Shown piece by piece: positions 9,399-17,464 of a stretch of DNA of 33,677 bases. The notes beneath the pieces are model-generated. The model saw nothing but the letters and a program-made list of their open reading frames with translations. It was not told the DNA's origin and made no database searches. This DNA comes from Gammaproteobacteria bacterium (lineage in GTDB: Bacteria; Pseudomonadota; Gammaproteobacteria; Natronospirales; REEB76), in assembly GCA_028870845.1 (NCBI GenBank), contig JAGWOR010000028.1, positions 1 to 33,677 of the forward strand. The letters are read 5' to 3'. The position numbers were made by a program, and so were the translations under genes. Position 1 is the stretch's first letter. Each line of letters opens with the position of its first letter.

Positions 9399-9523
9399 AT
9401 GTAAAACCTTCGTACCACAACCACCTGCTTTGGTCGCAGTCTGTTGCCGGCTCGGCTCCCGCCTCGCCTGGCAACCCGGCCGTGCACTTCCTGTGCCCGG
9501 CGTTCGCTCCTCCCGGAGCTCAC
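9399..9523 (-). repeat. tRNA-associated GC-rich element B (upstream of tRNA-Pro)
   Basis: This 125-bp stretch lies between two exact 42-bp direct repeats of the tRNA-Pro 5' half. On the minus strand it starts GTGAGC, as element A starts GGGTGAG. It carries the core GAGGCGGGAGCCGAG (9450-9467), nearly the same as in element A. Close to tRNA-Pro it contains two segments antisense to tRNA-Pro (9422-9433 and 9435-9443). No coding potential is seen. It is probably a small non-autonomous repeat or a structured RNA. Confidence 0.6.
9422..9443 (+). repeat. Inverted, reordered fragments of tRNA-Pro inside element B
   Basis: On the plus strand 9422-9433 (CACCTGCTTTGG) and 9435-9443 (CGCAGTCTG) are exact copies of the D-arm and anticodon-arm sense sequence of tRNA-Pro. 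They are in the opposite orientation to the gene. In the minus-strand transcript they are therefore antisense to the tRNA. The 12-nt segment can pair with the stub (9524-9565) to enclose element B in a 12-bp stem. Confidence 0.65.
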
Positions 9524-9565
9524 CCCAAAGCAGGTGCGCTACCAGACTGCGCTATGCCCCGCCGC
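9524..9565 (-). pseudogene. Truncated 5' half copy of tRNA-Pro
   Basis: These 42 bases are identical to 9357-9398. They comprise 4 nt of flank, then the tRNA-Pro acceptor 5' strand, D-arm, anticodon 5' stem and loop through TTTGGG. The copy ends there and runs into GTGAGC of element B. It is the first element downstream of the tRNA operon promoter (about 48 nt from the predicted start), which suggests it occupies the original position of tRNA-Pro. Confidence 0.8.
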
Positions 9566-9619
9566 TGTGCGGCATAAATGCCCAAGGGGCTTGAAAATCA
9601 AGCAACTACGAGGGCGCAA

Positions 9620-9648
9620 ATGATACGGTTCCCCCTCACCCCAGTCAA
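9620..9648 (-). promoter_or_regulatory. Sigma-70 promoter of the tRNA Pro-Arg-His-Lys operon
   Basis: On the minus strand TTGACT (9643-9648), a 17-bp spacer and TATCAT (9620-9625) give one mismatch in each box at ideal spacing. A GC-rich stretch GCGCCC follows the -10 box, as in discriminators of growth-rate-controlled stable RNA promoters. The predicted start is near 9613. Confidence 0.8.
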
Positions 9649-9718
9649 TTTTGCCGGTATTTTTGGCGGTGGAACCGCTGCATGCGACAATTCACATACA
9701 GCATTCGCGTGAATCCAC

Positions 9719-10576
9719 ATGACAGCCAAAATAATCGACGGTAGAGCCTTGTCCCAGGAAATACGCGATGCTATCCGGCATCGCGTGGCCGCACGCATGG
9801 CGGCAAAACAGCGCATCCCTGGGCTGGCAGTGGTGCTGGTGGGCAAGGATCCCGCCTCGGAAATCTACGTGCGCAACAAGCGTCAGGCCTGTAAGGACGT
9901 GGGCATCGTGTCGCGCGCCTTCGACCTACCCGCCACCACCACTGAAACTGCCTTGCTGAAACTCATCGGCGAACTCAATGCCGATCCCGCCATCGACGGC
10001 ATCCTGGTACAGCTGCCACTACCGGCACATATCAACAGCGAAACGGTCATCGAGCACATCCTGCCCGGCAAGGATGTGGACGGCTTTCATCCCTATAACA
10101 TCGGCCGCCTCGCCCAGCGAATTCCCTTGCTGCGTCCCTGCACACCCTACGGCATCATTAAGCTGCTGGAAAAGCACGGCGAGCGGTTTATGCAGCGGCA
10201 TGCGGTGGTGGTGGGCGCGTCCAACATCGTTGGCCGGCCCATGGCATTGGAGTTGCTGCTCATGGGATCCACGGTAAGCGTCTGCCACCGCTTCACCAGC
10301 CAGGCGGATCTGGAAAAACTGGTGCGACTCGCAGACATTCTGGTGGTGGCCGTTGGCAAACCCAAATTCATTCCGGGTCACTGGATCAAATCCGGCGCCA
10401 CTGTCATCGATGTGGGCATGAACCGGCTGGCCGATGGCAAGCTGGCGGGTGATGTGGAATTCGACAACGCCCGCGAACACGCCGCATTTATTACGCCCGT
10501 TCCCGGCGGCGTAGGCCCCATGACCGTGGCCATGCTGCTTAGTAACACATTGACAGCAGCAGAACTGCGCGCATAA
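9719..10576 (+). CDS. folD: Methylene-THF dehydrogenase / methenyl-THF cyclohydrolase FolD, 285 aa
   Basis: This bifunctional enzyme of one-carbon metabolism converts 5,10-methylene-THF to 10-formyl-THF with NADP. Family motifs are clear: YVRNKRQAC (50-58) with catalytic Lys54, VQLPLP near 100, the nucleotide-binding region [15 protein letters not shown] near 165-180, and [13 protein letters not shown] near 260-272. The length of 285 is normal. No clear ribosome site precedes the ATG. It is divergent from the tRNA operon and convergent with the membrane-protein gene at 10636. Confidence 0.98.
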   Translation: MTAKIIDGRALSQEIRDAIRHRVAARMAAKQRIPGLAVVLVGKDPASEIYVRNKRQACKDVGIVSRAFDLPATTTETALLKLIGELNADPAIDGILVQLPLPAHINSETVIEHILPGKDVDGFHPYNIGRLAQRIPLLRPCTPYGIIKLLEKHGERFMQRHAVVVGASNIVGRPMALELLLMGSTVSVCHRFTSQADLEKLVRLADILVVAVGKPKFIPGHWIKSGATVIDVGMNRLADGKLAGDVEFDNAREHAAFITPVPGGVGPMTVAMLLSNTLTAAELRA

Positions 10577-10605
10577 ACAAGAATCACCGGCTTGAATTGC
10601 ATTAA

Positions 10606-10626
10606 GGTCTGGAAAGCTTCCACACC
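10606..10626. terminator. Hairpin between convergent genes, possible terminator
   Basis: GGT-C-TGGAA (10606-10614), loop AGC, TTCCA-C-ACC (10618-10626) form an 8-bp stem with one C-C mismatch, flanked by a looser ACCGGC/GCCGGT pairing. It lies between folD and the oppositely oriented gene at 10636. There is no U-tract, so it would be a weak or mixed terminator at best. Confidence 0.35.
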
Positions 10627-10635
10627 TGAGGCCGG

Positions 10636-11142
10636 TTATTGCAATTGCACGGAACGCGTCAGGATCAACCGCAGGAACTGGACAATGGAAACCAGCAAGG
10701 ATGCGACGATGAATGTAAATACCGGCCAGAATTTCCCCAGTGCGGCGGCGTTATAGATCTGCAGCAGGCCAAGAGCAATTCCCAGTGCGGAAAACGTCCA
10801 GTACACCAGGCGGCTGGCCTCAACCTTCCGGAGCTCGCGTTTAGATATTCCCAGAAATGTACGTGAATACAGCAGGCTGCCCGTGAAAAACAGCACAGCG
10901 GCTATCCCGCTGCACCAGCGCCAAACTGCGGTTTCAGTTATCCCCACGCCAAGCAGCAGCAAACCCAGCAGGCATAGGGCAAACGGCAGTATTGAAGTGG
11001 TCAGCAACAGCATGAGCCGGAATTTGTCGGCCTTGGGCCAGGCATGCACCACGGCCCCGCGCCGCACAAACACCACCGCTGTCAGACCGGCAAACGCCAC
11101 CGCAATCTGGGCGCCTTTGGTCAGTGCATCCCCGGCGTCCAT
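10636..11142 (-). CDS. Hypothetical inner-membrane protein, 168 aa
   Basis: I do not recognise this family. The protein is almost all membrane segments, with about five hydrophobic stretches near residues 9-26, 41-65, 73-91, 112-133 and 137-160. Short charged loops separate them (for example KADKFR at 37-42 and KRELRKVEASR at 101-111). No catalytic motif or cysteine pair is visible. It starts 30 bp after the cysS stop codon on the same strand, so it is probably the last gene of the gltX-cysS transcript. The composition argues for a real gene rather than a chance frame. Confidence 0.75.
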   Translation of the reverse strand: MDAGDALTKGAQIAVAFAGLTAVVFVRRGAVVHAWPKADKFRLMLLLTTSILPFALCLLGLLLLGVGITETAVWRWCSGIAAVLFFTGSLLYSRTFLGISKRELRKVEASRLVYWTFSALGIALGLLQIYNAAALGKFWPVFTFIVASLLVSIVQFLRLILTRSVQLQ

Positions 11143-11172
11143 ACATTTCCACTTATGGCCGGCTGCGGCGCT

Positions 11173-12558
11173 TCATGCGCGACGCCAGGTGGTTTTTCCG
11201 GCGGCATCCTCCAACAGCACGCCGGCGGTGGCCAACTCATCGCGGATACGGTCCGCTTCCGCCCAGTTTCGCTTGTTGCGAGCTGCATTGCGTGCCGCAA
11301 TCAAGGCTTTAATCTTTTCGCCACTCAATCCGGCTGAATCGGGCGCGCCAGACTGGAGGTACAGTTCGGGATCCGATTTCAGGATGCCCAGCAGACCACC
11401 CAGCTCCATCAGCAAAGCAGCCGATTCTGCCGATTCATCGGCACCCACATCCCGCTGCCGGTTGAGTTCCCGGGCCAGATCGAAGAGCACGCTGATGGCC
11501 ACCGGCGTATTGAAGTCATCGTCCATGGCAGCTGCGAAGCGCTCGCGGAATTCGCTCTTCTTCGGTGCGCGGCTGGGTGTAATACCGCGCAACGCCGTGT
11601 ATAAGCGTGCGAGCCCAGCAGCCGCCACATCCAGCGACTGGTCCGAATAATTCAGCGGGCTGCGGTAATGGCTGTTGAGGATAAAGTAACGCACCACTTC
11701 CGGCTTGTACTTCTTTAGTATCTCGCGCACGGTAAAAAAATTGCCCAGCGACTTGGACATCTTCTCGTCATCGATATTGACGAAGCCGTTGTGCATCCAC
11801 AGGTTGGCGAAATGCTCGCCGGTGGCGGCTTCCGACTGGGCGATCTCGTTCTCATGATGCGGGAACTGCAGGTCCATGCCGCCGCCATGGATATCGAAAT
11901 GATTTCCTAGCGCTGCGGTGGACATGGCCGAACATTCGATATGCCAGCCGGGACGCCCTGCACCCCAGGGTGACGGCCAACTGGGTTCACCCGGTTTGGT
12001 GGCTTTCCACAGCACGAAATCCAGCGGGTCGCGCTTGGCTTCATCCACCTCCACCCGCTCGCCGGCCCGCAGATCTTCCAGGCGCTTGCCCGAAAGATGG
12101 CCGTAATCTTTGAAGCGGCTGACGCTGTAGTACACGTCGCCGTTGCCGCCCTGATAGGCAAAGCCTTTCCTGAGTAACTCGCCGATCATATCCAGGATGG
12201 CGCCCATGGATTGGGTGGCGCGGGGTTCCTGATCCGGCGGCAGCACTCCCAGGGCGGCCTCGTCCTCGTGGGTGGCGGCGATAAATCGCGCGGTCAGTGA
12301 ATCAATGGGTTCCCGGTTTTCTGCCGCGCGCTTGATGATCTTGTCGTCGATATCGGTGATGTTGCGTACATAGGTCAGCCGGTAGCCGCTCTCACGCAGC
12401 CAGCGCGCCACCACGTCGAACACCACCAGCATGCGTGCATGACCCAGGTGCATGTGGTCGTACACCGTCAGGCCGCACACGTACATCCGGACCTGCGGCG
12501 GCTTGATGGGCTTGAAGCTCTCTTTCTTGCGCGTCAGCGAATTGTGGATCGTCAGCAT
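11173..12558 (-). CDS. cysS: Cysteinyl-tRNA synthetase, 461 aa
   Basis: This class I aminoacyl-tRNA synthetase charges tRNA-Cys. The zinc ligands that select cysteine fall at the same numbers as in E. coli: Cys28, Cys209, His234 and Glu238. The HIGH motif is HLGH (37-40) and KMSKS is at 266-270. Length equals the E. coli enzyme (461). It starts 6 bp after the gltX stop codon, so the two synthetase genes form one tight operon. Confidence 0.98.
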   Translation of the reverse strand: MLTIHNSLTRKKESFKPIKPPQVRMYVCGLTVYDHMHLGHARMLVVFDVVARWLRESGYRLTYVRNITDIDDKIIKRAAENREPIDSLTARFIAATHEDEAALGVLPPDQEPRATQSMGAILDMIGELLRKGFAYQGGNGDVYYSVSRFKDYGHLSGKRLEDLRAGERVEVDEAKRDPLDFVLWKATKPGEPSWPSPWGAGRPGWHIECSAMSTAALGNHFDIHGGGMDLQFPHHENEIAQSEAATGEHFANLWMHNGFVNIDDEKMSKSLGNFFTVREILKKYKPEVVRYFILNSHYRSPLNYSDQSLDVAAAGLARLYTALRGITPSRAPKKSEFRERFAAAMDDDFNTPVAISVLFDLARELNRQRDVGADESAESAALLMELGGLLGILKSDPELYLQSGAPDSAGLSGEKIKALIAARNAARNKRNWAEADRIRDELATAGVLLEDAAGKTTWRRA

Positions 12559-12564
12559 GACTGC

Positions 12565-14034
12565 TCAGCCCTTGGCGATCTCAGCAGCTTTCTCCAGGCG
12601 CTGCCGGACGCATTCCTGCCCCAGCAGTTCCCAGATCTGCTTCAACTCCGGGCCATGGGTGTCACCTGTGAGGGCGGCGCGCAGGGGTTTATAGAGATCC
12701 GGCCCACGCAGCTGGGTAGTGCTCGCCAAGGCATCGACAAACGGCTTGTATTCCGGGTTGTCGGCCAAACCGGTCAGTGCCTTTTTGAAGTACTCGGCGC
12801 CTGCATCGCTCAGGGCTGCAAGACCATCTTTCATCATGAAATCATGGTCACCGAACAGCGTCCGTGCCCAGTGCAATACGTCAAACTGTGGTTTGTAGTC
12901 AGATTTCAGTTCTGCACTGAGAAGCACATTCGGACGCACCGTCTGCACGAAAAGCTGCCGTTTATTCTTTGGCACGATGCTTTCCAGCGTTGTTCCACCG
13001 GCAGCATCGGCGCCGTGTTTCATCCAGATCCATAACTCATCATCGCTAGTGTTCGCGATCGCGAGCTTCTGCCAATGCCGAAGATGATTCTCATCGAAGT
13101 GAGCCGGACTATGGCTGATCCGGGCCATATCAAACTGTGCCGCCAGCTCGGCAAACGACATGAGTTTGTTATCCATATCGATGTAGGCATGCCCCAGTCG
13201 CGCCATGTAGTTCATGACCGCCAAGGGCATGTAATTCTGTGCGATCAGGTCGCGCAGGCTGGCGCTGCCATGGCGCTTGGAGAGCGGCTGGCCATCCTGC
13301 CCGACCACCATGGAGAGATGGCCGTAGTGTGGTGCGGTCAGATCCAGTGCTTTCATAATCAACAGCTGTCGCGGCGTGTTGGCCAGATGGTCCTCGCCCC
13401 GCAGCACGTGGGTTATGCCCATGAGCGCGTCATCCAGACCGTTGCTGAAGAAAAACGCCGGGCTGCCATCGGCGCGGCAGATGACGAAATCGCCGATATC
13501 CCGGTGGGCAAAACGCTGGGGTCCGCGCACCAGATCGGTGAATTCCGTCTGGCCATCGCCCGGCACGCGGAAACGCAGCGCCGGTTTCAGGCCTTTGGCA
13601 GTGCGTGCCGCGGTCTCCGCGGCGCTCAGGTGCGCGCAAGTACCCACGTAGCGCGGTGGCCGGCCGGCCGCCAGTTGCGCTTTGCGCGCCAAAGCCAGCT
13701 CGGCTGGGGTGCAGAAACACGGATAGGTCATCCCCATGTCCGTGAGCTTCTTTATATAGGTACGGTAGAGCGCGCCGCGTTCCGATTGCCGGTATGGGCC
13801 GTGCGGCCCGCCTGCATCCGGTCCCTCCTGCCAGCGCAACCCCAGCCATCCCAAGTCTCTCAGTAACGTGATCTCTTTTTCAGCGCTGGAGCGTTCGGCA
13901 TCCGTGTCTTCGATGCGCAGTACGAATTGACCGCCATGGCCGGCGGCATACAAAGCGTTGAACAGGGCGGTGCGGGCGTTGCCAACGTGCAGATCGCCCG
14001 TGGGGCTGGGTGCGAAGCGGGTGCGTACCATCAT
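12565..14034 (-). CDS. gltX: Glutamyl-tRNA synthetase, 489 aa
   Basis: This class I synthetase charges tRNA-Glu. It has the N-terminal FAPSPTGDLHVGN motif (8-20, with HVGN in the HIGH position). The zinc site is Cys106, Cys108, Tyr129, Cys133, and the KMSKS equivalent is LSKRHG (251-256). The C-terminal helical domain follows. Length is typical. The start is one of two tandem ATG codons at 14029-14034, and the ribosome site is weak. The 97 bp to the divergent cyclophilin gene must hold both promoters. Confidence 0.97.
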   Translation of the reverse strand: MMVRTRFAPSPTGDLHVGNARTALFNALYAAGHGGQFVLRIEDTDAERSSAEKEITLLRDLGWLGLRWQEGPDAGGPHGPYRQSERGALYRTYIKKLTDMGMTYPCFCTPAELALARKAQLAAGRPPRYVGTCAHLSAAETAARTAKGLKPALRFRVPGDGQTEFTDLVRGPQRFAHRDIGDFVICRADGSPAFFFSNGLDDALMGITHVLRGEDHLANTPRQLLIMKALDLTAPHYGHLSMVVGQDGQPLSKRHGSASLRDLIAQNYMPLAVMNYMARLGHAYIDMDNKLMSFAELAAQFDMARISHSPAHFDENHLRHWQKLAIANTSDDELWIWMKHGADAAGGTTLESIVPKNKRQLFVQTVRPNVLLSAELKSDYKPQFDVLHWARTLFGDHDFMMKDGLAALSDAGAEYFKKALTGLADNPEYKPFVDALASTTQLRGPDLYKPLRAALTGDTHGPELKQIWELLGQECVRQRLEKAAEIAKG

Positions 14035-14131
14035 GGGGCAACATCTTATCAGGCAAAATACGGCTCAAGACCGCAGGCCGCCCATTTTCACGGCCTTCGA
14101 TTATGATGGTATCCGAAATTCAGGAGCTGCC

Positions 14132-14809
14132 ATGAATAAATTGCTGGTTGCACTGGCGATGATCCTGCTGCTGGGCGCGTGCAGCCAGGCGCCTGTGAAA
14201 CCCGCGCCGTCCGCCAAGCCGCTGATATCCGCCCAGACACCCAAGCCGCCACCGGCCGCTAAACCTGCCAAGCCCGCGCCACCTCCGCCACCGTCGGCTG
14301 CCTATCCGGAAGTGGCATTTGAAACCAGTCTGGGTACATTCGTGGTGCAACTGGACAGGCAGCGCGCGCCTTTGACAGTGAAGAATTTCCTGCATTACGT
14401 ACAAACCGGTTTCTATGACGGCACCATTTTTCACCGTGTGTTGCCAGGCTTCGTCATCCAGGGCGGCGGATTCACCCCCACTTACGTGGAAAAGCCCACT
14501 GCCGCGCCCATCCCCAACGAATCGGGCAACGGCCTGTTCAACCTGCGCGGCACTGTAGCCATGGCACGGGAAAATGATCCGCATTCGGCCACCGCCCAGT
14601 TTTACATCAACCTGGTGGACAACCACGCGCTGGATCCGCGCCCCGATCGCTGGGGTTATGCGGTGTTTGGACAGGTGGTGCAGGGCATGGACGTGGTGGA
14701 TAAAATCGCCGCCGTGCCCACCGGCAAGGCCGGTCCGTTTGACAAGGATGCGCCGCTTACACCCGTTGTGATCCTGAAGGCCCGGCTGTTGAAAACTTCA
14801 CTCGACTGA
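14132..14809 (+). CDS. Cyclophilin-type peptidyl-prolyl isomerase, lipoprotein, 225 aa
   Basis: This is a prolyl cis-trans isomerase of the cyclophilin family, predicted to be lipid-anchored in the cell envelope. The chosen ATG (AGGAG at good spacing) starts a lipoprotein signal with lipobox LGAC, acylated at Cys17. A Pro/Ala/Lys-rich linker spans about 18-57. The cyclophilin domain (59-222) contains FHRVLPGFVIQGG with catalytic Arg102 and QFYIN near 156-160. The frame extends upstream over the gltX start, but that part lacks a ribosome site. lpxH follows after 8 bp, so both envelope genes are likely co-transcribed. PpiA and PpiB are the nearest named relatives. Confidence 0.93.
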   Translation: MNKLLVALAMILLLGACSQAPVKPAPSAKPLISAQTPKPPPAAKPAKPAPPPPPSAAYPEVAFETSLGTFVVQLDRQRAPLTVKNFLHYVQTGFYDGTIFHRVLPGFVIQGGGFTPTYVEKPTAAPIPNESGNGLFNLRGTVAMARENDPHSATAQFYINLVDNHALDPRPDRWGYAVFGQVVQGMDVVDKIAAVPTGKAGPFDKDAPLTPVVILKARLLKTSLD

Positions 14810-14817
14810 ATAACCGC

Positions 14818-15543
14818 ATGCCTACCCTGTTCATCTCCGATCTGCACCTGGACGCCTCGCGGCCGGAAATCACGGCGCTATTTCTCGAATTTCTGCAGGG
14901 CCAGGCCCGCAATGCCGAAGCCCTGTATATCCTCGGGGACCTTTTCGAAGCCTGGCTGGGTGATGATGATCCCGATCCGCACCACGCCGGCGTAATGCAG
15001 GCCATCCGGGCGCTGGTGGACAGCGGCATACCGGTGCATTTCATGCACGGCAACCGCGACTTTCTGATCGGTGCAGATTTTGCCAGCCGTACCGGCGCGC
15101 ATCTGCTGCCTGATCCGACGCTTGTGCAGCTGTACGGCACACCGGCACTGCTCATGCACGGCGATACCCTGTGCACCGATGACGTGGAATACCAGCAGTT
15201 CAGGAAATATGCCCGTGATCCGGAACGCCAACGGGCATTTCTGGCTTCGCCACTTGAACAGCGTCGCGCATTTGTAACCCAGGCGCGTGCCGCCAGCGGT
15301 TTGAGCACCGCCCAGAAGCCTGATGAAATCATGGATGTAAACCAGCAGACGGTGGAAGCGCTCATGCGCCAGTACGGCGTGGACTGTTTGATCCATGGTC
15401 ACACGCACCGGCCGGCCATCCACCGGTTCCTGTCCGATGGCAGGCAGAAAACCCGTTACGTGCTCGGGGACTGGTACCACCAGGGCAGCATGCTGCGCGC
15501 CGAGAACCATACTCTCCAGCTGGTCAGCCTGCCCCTGGCTTGA
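14818..15543 (+). CDS. lpxH: UDP-2,3-diacylglucosamine diphosphatase LpxH, 241 aa
   Basis: This peripheral-membrane enzyme cleaves UDP-2,3-diacylglucosamine to lipid X and UMP in lipid A synthesis. It is a calcineurin-like metallophosphoesterase. The metal ligands sit at the canonical numbers: Asp8, His10, Asp41, Asn79 with Arg80 (HGNRD), His114, His195 and His197 (GHTH). Length matches E. coli LpxH (240). It starts 8 bp after the cyclophilin stop without its own clear ribosome site, suggesting translational coupling. It converges with miaE. Confidence 0.98.
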   Translation: MPTLFISDLHLDASRPEITALFLEFLQGQARNAEALYILGDLFEAWLGDDDPDPHHAGVMQAIRALVDSGIPVHFMHGNRDFLIGADFASRTGAHLLPDPTLVQLYGTPALLMHGDTLCTDDVEYQQFRKYARDPERQRAFLASPLEQRRAFVTQARAASGLSTAQKPDEIMDVNQQTVEALMRQYGVDCLIHGHTHRPAIHRFLSDGRQKTRYVLGDWYHQGSMLRAENHTLQLVSLPLA

Positions 15544-15577
15544 GGCTGTCAGCAGCAGCCGCGGATTCCAGCCGGCT

Positions 15578-16207
15578 CTATACCGGCGAACCGGAGTGAA
15601 AACGGAATTCGTCGTCCCTGCCGCTGATCAGGCCGGCTTCGATGTCCGCGAAAAATGCCAGTCTGTCAGTCATTTCATTGCCGCCAATGTCTTCGGCCAG
15701 TTTCACATACAGGCCGAAATGCCGCGATTCGGCGGCCGCCAGTCCGCCGTAGAAGTCTGCAAGACCAGCATCCAGAACCGGTACCAGCGCCATAAATCGC
15801 TCGCAGGAGCGGGCTTCGATAAGCGCGCCAACGATCAGCAGATCCAACAGCTTTTCCGGCTCATGCCTGCGTACATGACGGCGCAATCCGCCGGCATAGC
15901 GCGAGGCGCTGAGCGCCCGCAGTTTCATGCCACGCCGCTGCATCAGCTGCAGTACTTGTTCGAAATGCCGCAATTCTTCCCGCGCCAGCCGCGACAGCAG
16001 CCCCTGCATCCCGGGATGACGGTCGCCATACTCGAACATCAGGCTGAGCGCTGTTGCCGCGGCCTTTTTTTCGCAGTTGGCGTGATCCAGCAGCAGCAGC
16101 TCCTGGTTGCCGGCTGCGGCCTCCAGCCAGGCCGGCGGTGTGGCGCACTTCAGCGGGTGATTGGTTTTGAATGGCGGTGGCATCGATGGCTGCTGCACAG
16201 GAGTCAT
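15578..16207 (-). CDS. miaE: tRNA-(ms2io6A37) hydroxylase MiaE, 209 aa
   Basis: MiaE is a ferritin-like non-haem diiron monooxygenase that hydroxylates the isopentenyl group of ms2i6A at position 37 of tRNAs reading UNN codons. Diiron ligands appear in order: Glu46 in CEKKAA, Glu77/78 and His80 in EELRH, Glu131 in EARSCE, and Glu160 with His163 in ESRH. The start is uncertain. The ATG at 16207 is used. A TTG at 16249 would add 14 residues and overlap the end of the upstream kinase gene. Neither has a strong ribosome site. The gene follows the glycerate kinase closely. Confidence 0.9.
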   Translation of the reverse strand: MTPVQQPSMPPPFKTNHPLKCATPPAWLEAAAGNQELLLLDHANCEKKAAATALSLMFEYGDRHPGMQGLLSRLAREELRHFEQVLQLMQRRGMKLRALSASRYAGGLRRHVRRHEPEKLLDLLIVGALIEARSCERFMALVPVLDAGLADFYGGLAAAESRHFGLYVKLAEDIGGNEMTDRLAFFADIEAGLISGRDDEFRFHSGSPV

Positions 16208-16229
16208 TAAATATAGGCTAACCCAATGA

Positions 16230-17456
16230 TCAGGATTGCTTGACGGCAATCACCAGGTCCATGACATTGGTGCCGGTAGGCCCCGTGTATACCAGGTCGC
16301 CGCTGGCCTCGAGAAAAGCACCGGCGTCCGCACGCAACAGGCACTCAGCCGCATCCAGTCCCGCATCCTTGCCGCGCGCCACGCTGCCTCCGTCCACCAG
16401 GGCGCCGGCATCGCAGGTATTGCCGTCGGTTCCATCGGTGCCCGCGGCCAGCAGATAAATCCCGGTTGTTCCCTGGAGTCCCAAGGCTGCCGACAGGGAC
16501 AGCGCCTGGTTGCGTCCGCCGCGCCCCGGATGGGCAGGCAATCGTACCGTGGTCTCCCCACCCCAGGTATGCACGCCGGCGGGCGCGTGCTGCAGAAAAT
16601 CCGCGATCTTTTCTCCGCATAGCCTGGCATCGGTTGCCGGCAGAACTCCATGCCTGTGCACATTACAGCCGGCATCAGCCGCCGCCTTGCTGACTGCGTC
16701 CATGGCCATGCCGTTGGTGGCTACGATCTGCGTATGCAGGTTGCCGGTTTGAGCTTGCGGCAGCGCCGTCTGCGGTAACCCCGCAAACCTCGCTGGCAAC
16801 TCCGGCATGGGCCGGATCGCCGGTGGCAACAGCGGGCCGGATCCGATATGGGCGGGGATGTCACCGGGCACGTCGGATATCAGCAGCTGATCCGCCGGGC
16901 GCCCGGCGAGTGACTGTAGCAGGCGCCCGCCCTTGATTTGCGAAAATGCCGCACGCACCCGGTTCACCTCATCAATCGGCAGGCCGCTTGCCAGCAGCCA
17001 GCGTGTAAGGGAACGCAACTCCGCCAGCGACACGCCGGGTACCGGTATCTCCACCAGGCTCGAAGCCCCGCCTGAAATCAAAAACAGAAAATATGCGTCG
17101 GATGGCGCATCCACAATGAACCTGCGCAGAGCCTCGCCGGCCGCCAGACTTTGTTCATCCGGCAATGGATGACCGGACTCCATAGCGATGATGCGGCTGT
17201 CCGGACCCAGGGCGCCCTCAAGGTAGCCGTGACGGGTAATGACCAGCCCGGCAACCAACAGGTCACCAAGCGCTTCAATTGCCCCAGCGGTCATGGCTGC
17301 CGCCGCCTTGCCGATGGCGGCCACATACACAGCAGATGGAAATGTGCGGCCTTGGAGCGCTGCGTGTACGCGACTGCGCCCATTCACCGCCTCCAGGCCC
17401 TGTTGAAACAGGTGCAGCAACAGCTGGCGAGGTTCAGGAGGCGTTCCCTGCATCAC
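16230..17456 (-). CDS. Glycerate 2-kinase, DUF4147/MOFRL family, 408 aa
   Basis: Members phosphorylate D-glycerate to 2-phosphoglycerate. Many entries carry the older names TtuD or hydroxypyruvate reductase. The N-terminal DUF4147 domain shows AAIGKAAAAM (46-55), SGHPLPDEQS and the loop SGGASSLVE. The C-terminal MOFRL part shows GGETTV, GGRNQALSLS and AAGTDGTDGNTCDAGALVDG. Length is slightly below the usual 420 or so. It starts 8 bp after the purF stop codon and is followed by miaE, so it may be transcribed with both. No glyoxylate or tartrate genes are nearby to confirm its role. Confidence 0.9.
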   Translation of the reverse strand: MMQGTPPEPRQLLLHLFQQGLEAVNGRSRVHAALQGRTFPSAVYVAAIGKAAAAMTAGAIEALGDLLVAGLVITRHGYLEGALGPDSRIIAMESGHPLPDEQSLAAGEALRRFIVDAPSDAYFLFLISGGASSLVEIPVPGVSLAELRSLTRWLLASGLPIDEVNRVRAAFSQIKGGRLLQSLAGRPADQLLISDVPGDIPAHIGSGPLLPPAIRPMPELPARFAGLPQTALPQAQTGNLHTQIVATNGMAMDAVSKAAADAGCNVHRHGVLPATDARLCGEKIADFLQHAPAGVHTWGGETTVRLPAHPGRGGRNQALSLSAALGLQGTTGIYLLAAGTDGTDGNTCDAGALVDGGSVARGKDAGLDAAECLLRADAGAFLEASGDLVYTGPTGTNVMDLVIAVKQS

Positions 17457-17464
17457 GGCAAGGA

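Noticed and set aside
9666-9678. GCGGT-GGA-ACCGC hairpin upstream of folD as a terminator
   Set aside because: No U-tract follows on either strand, and the stem is only 5 bp.
14035-14131. Promoters for gltX and the cyclophilin gene in their divergent spacer
   Set aside because: TATGAT near 14102 is a fair -10 box, but no -35 box lies at the right distance. Nothing convincing for gltX either.
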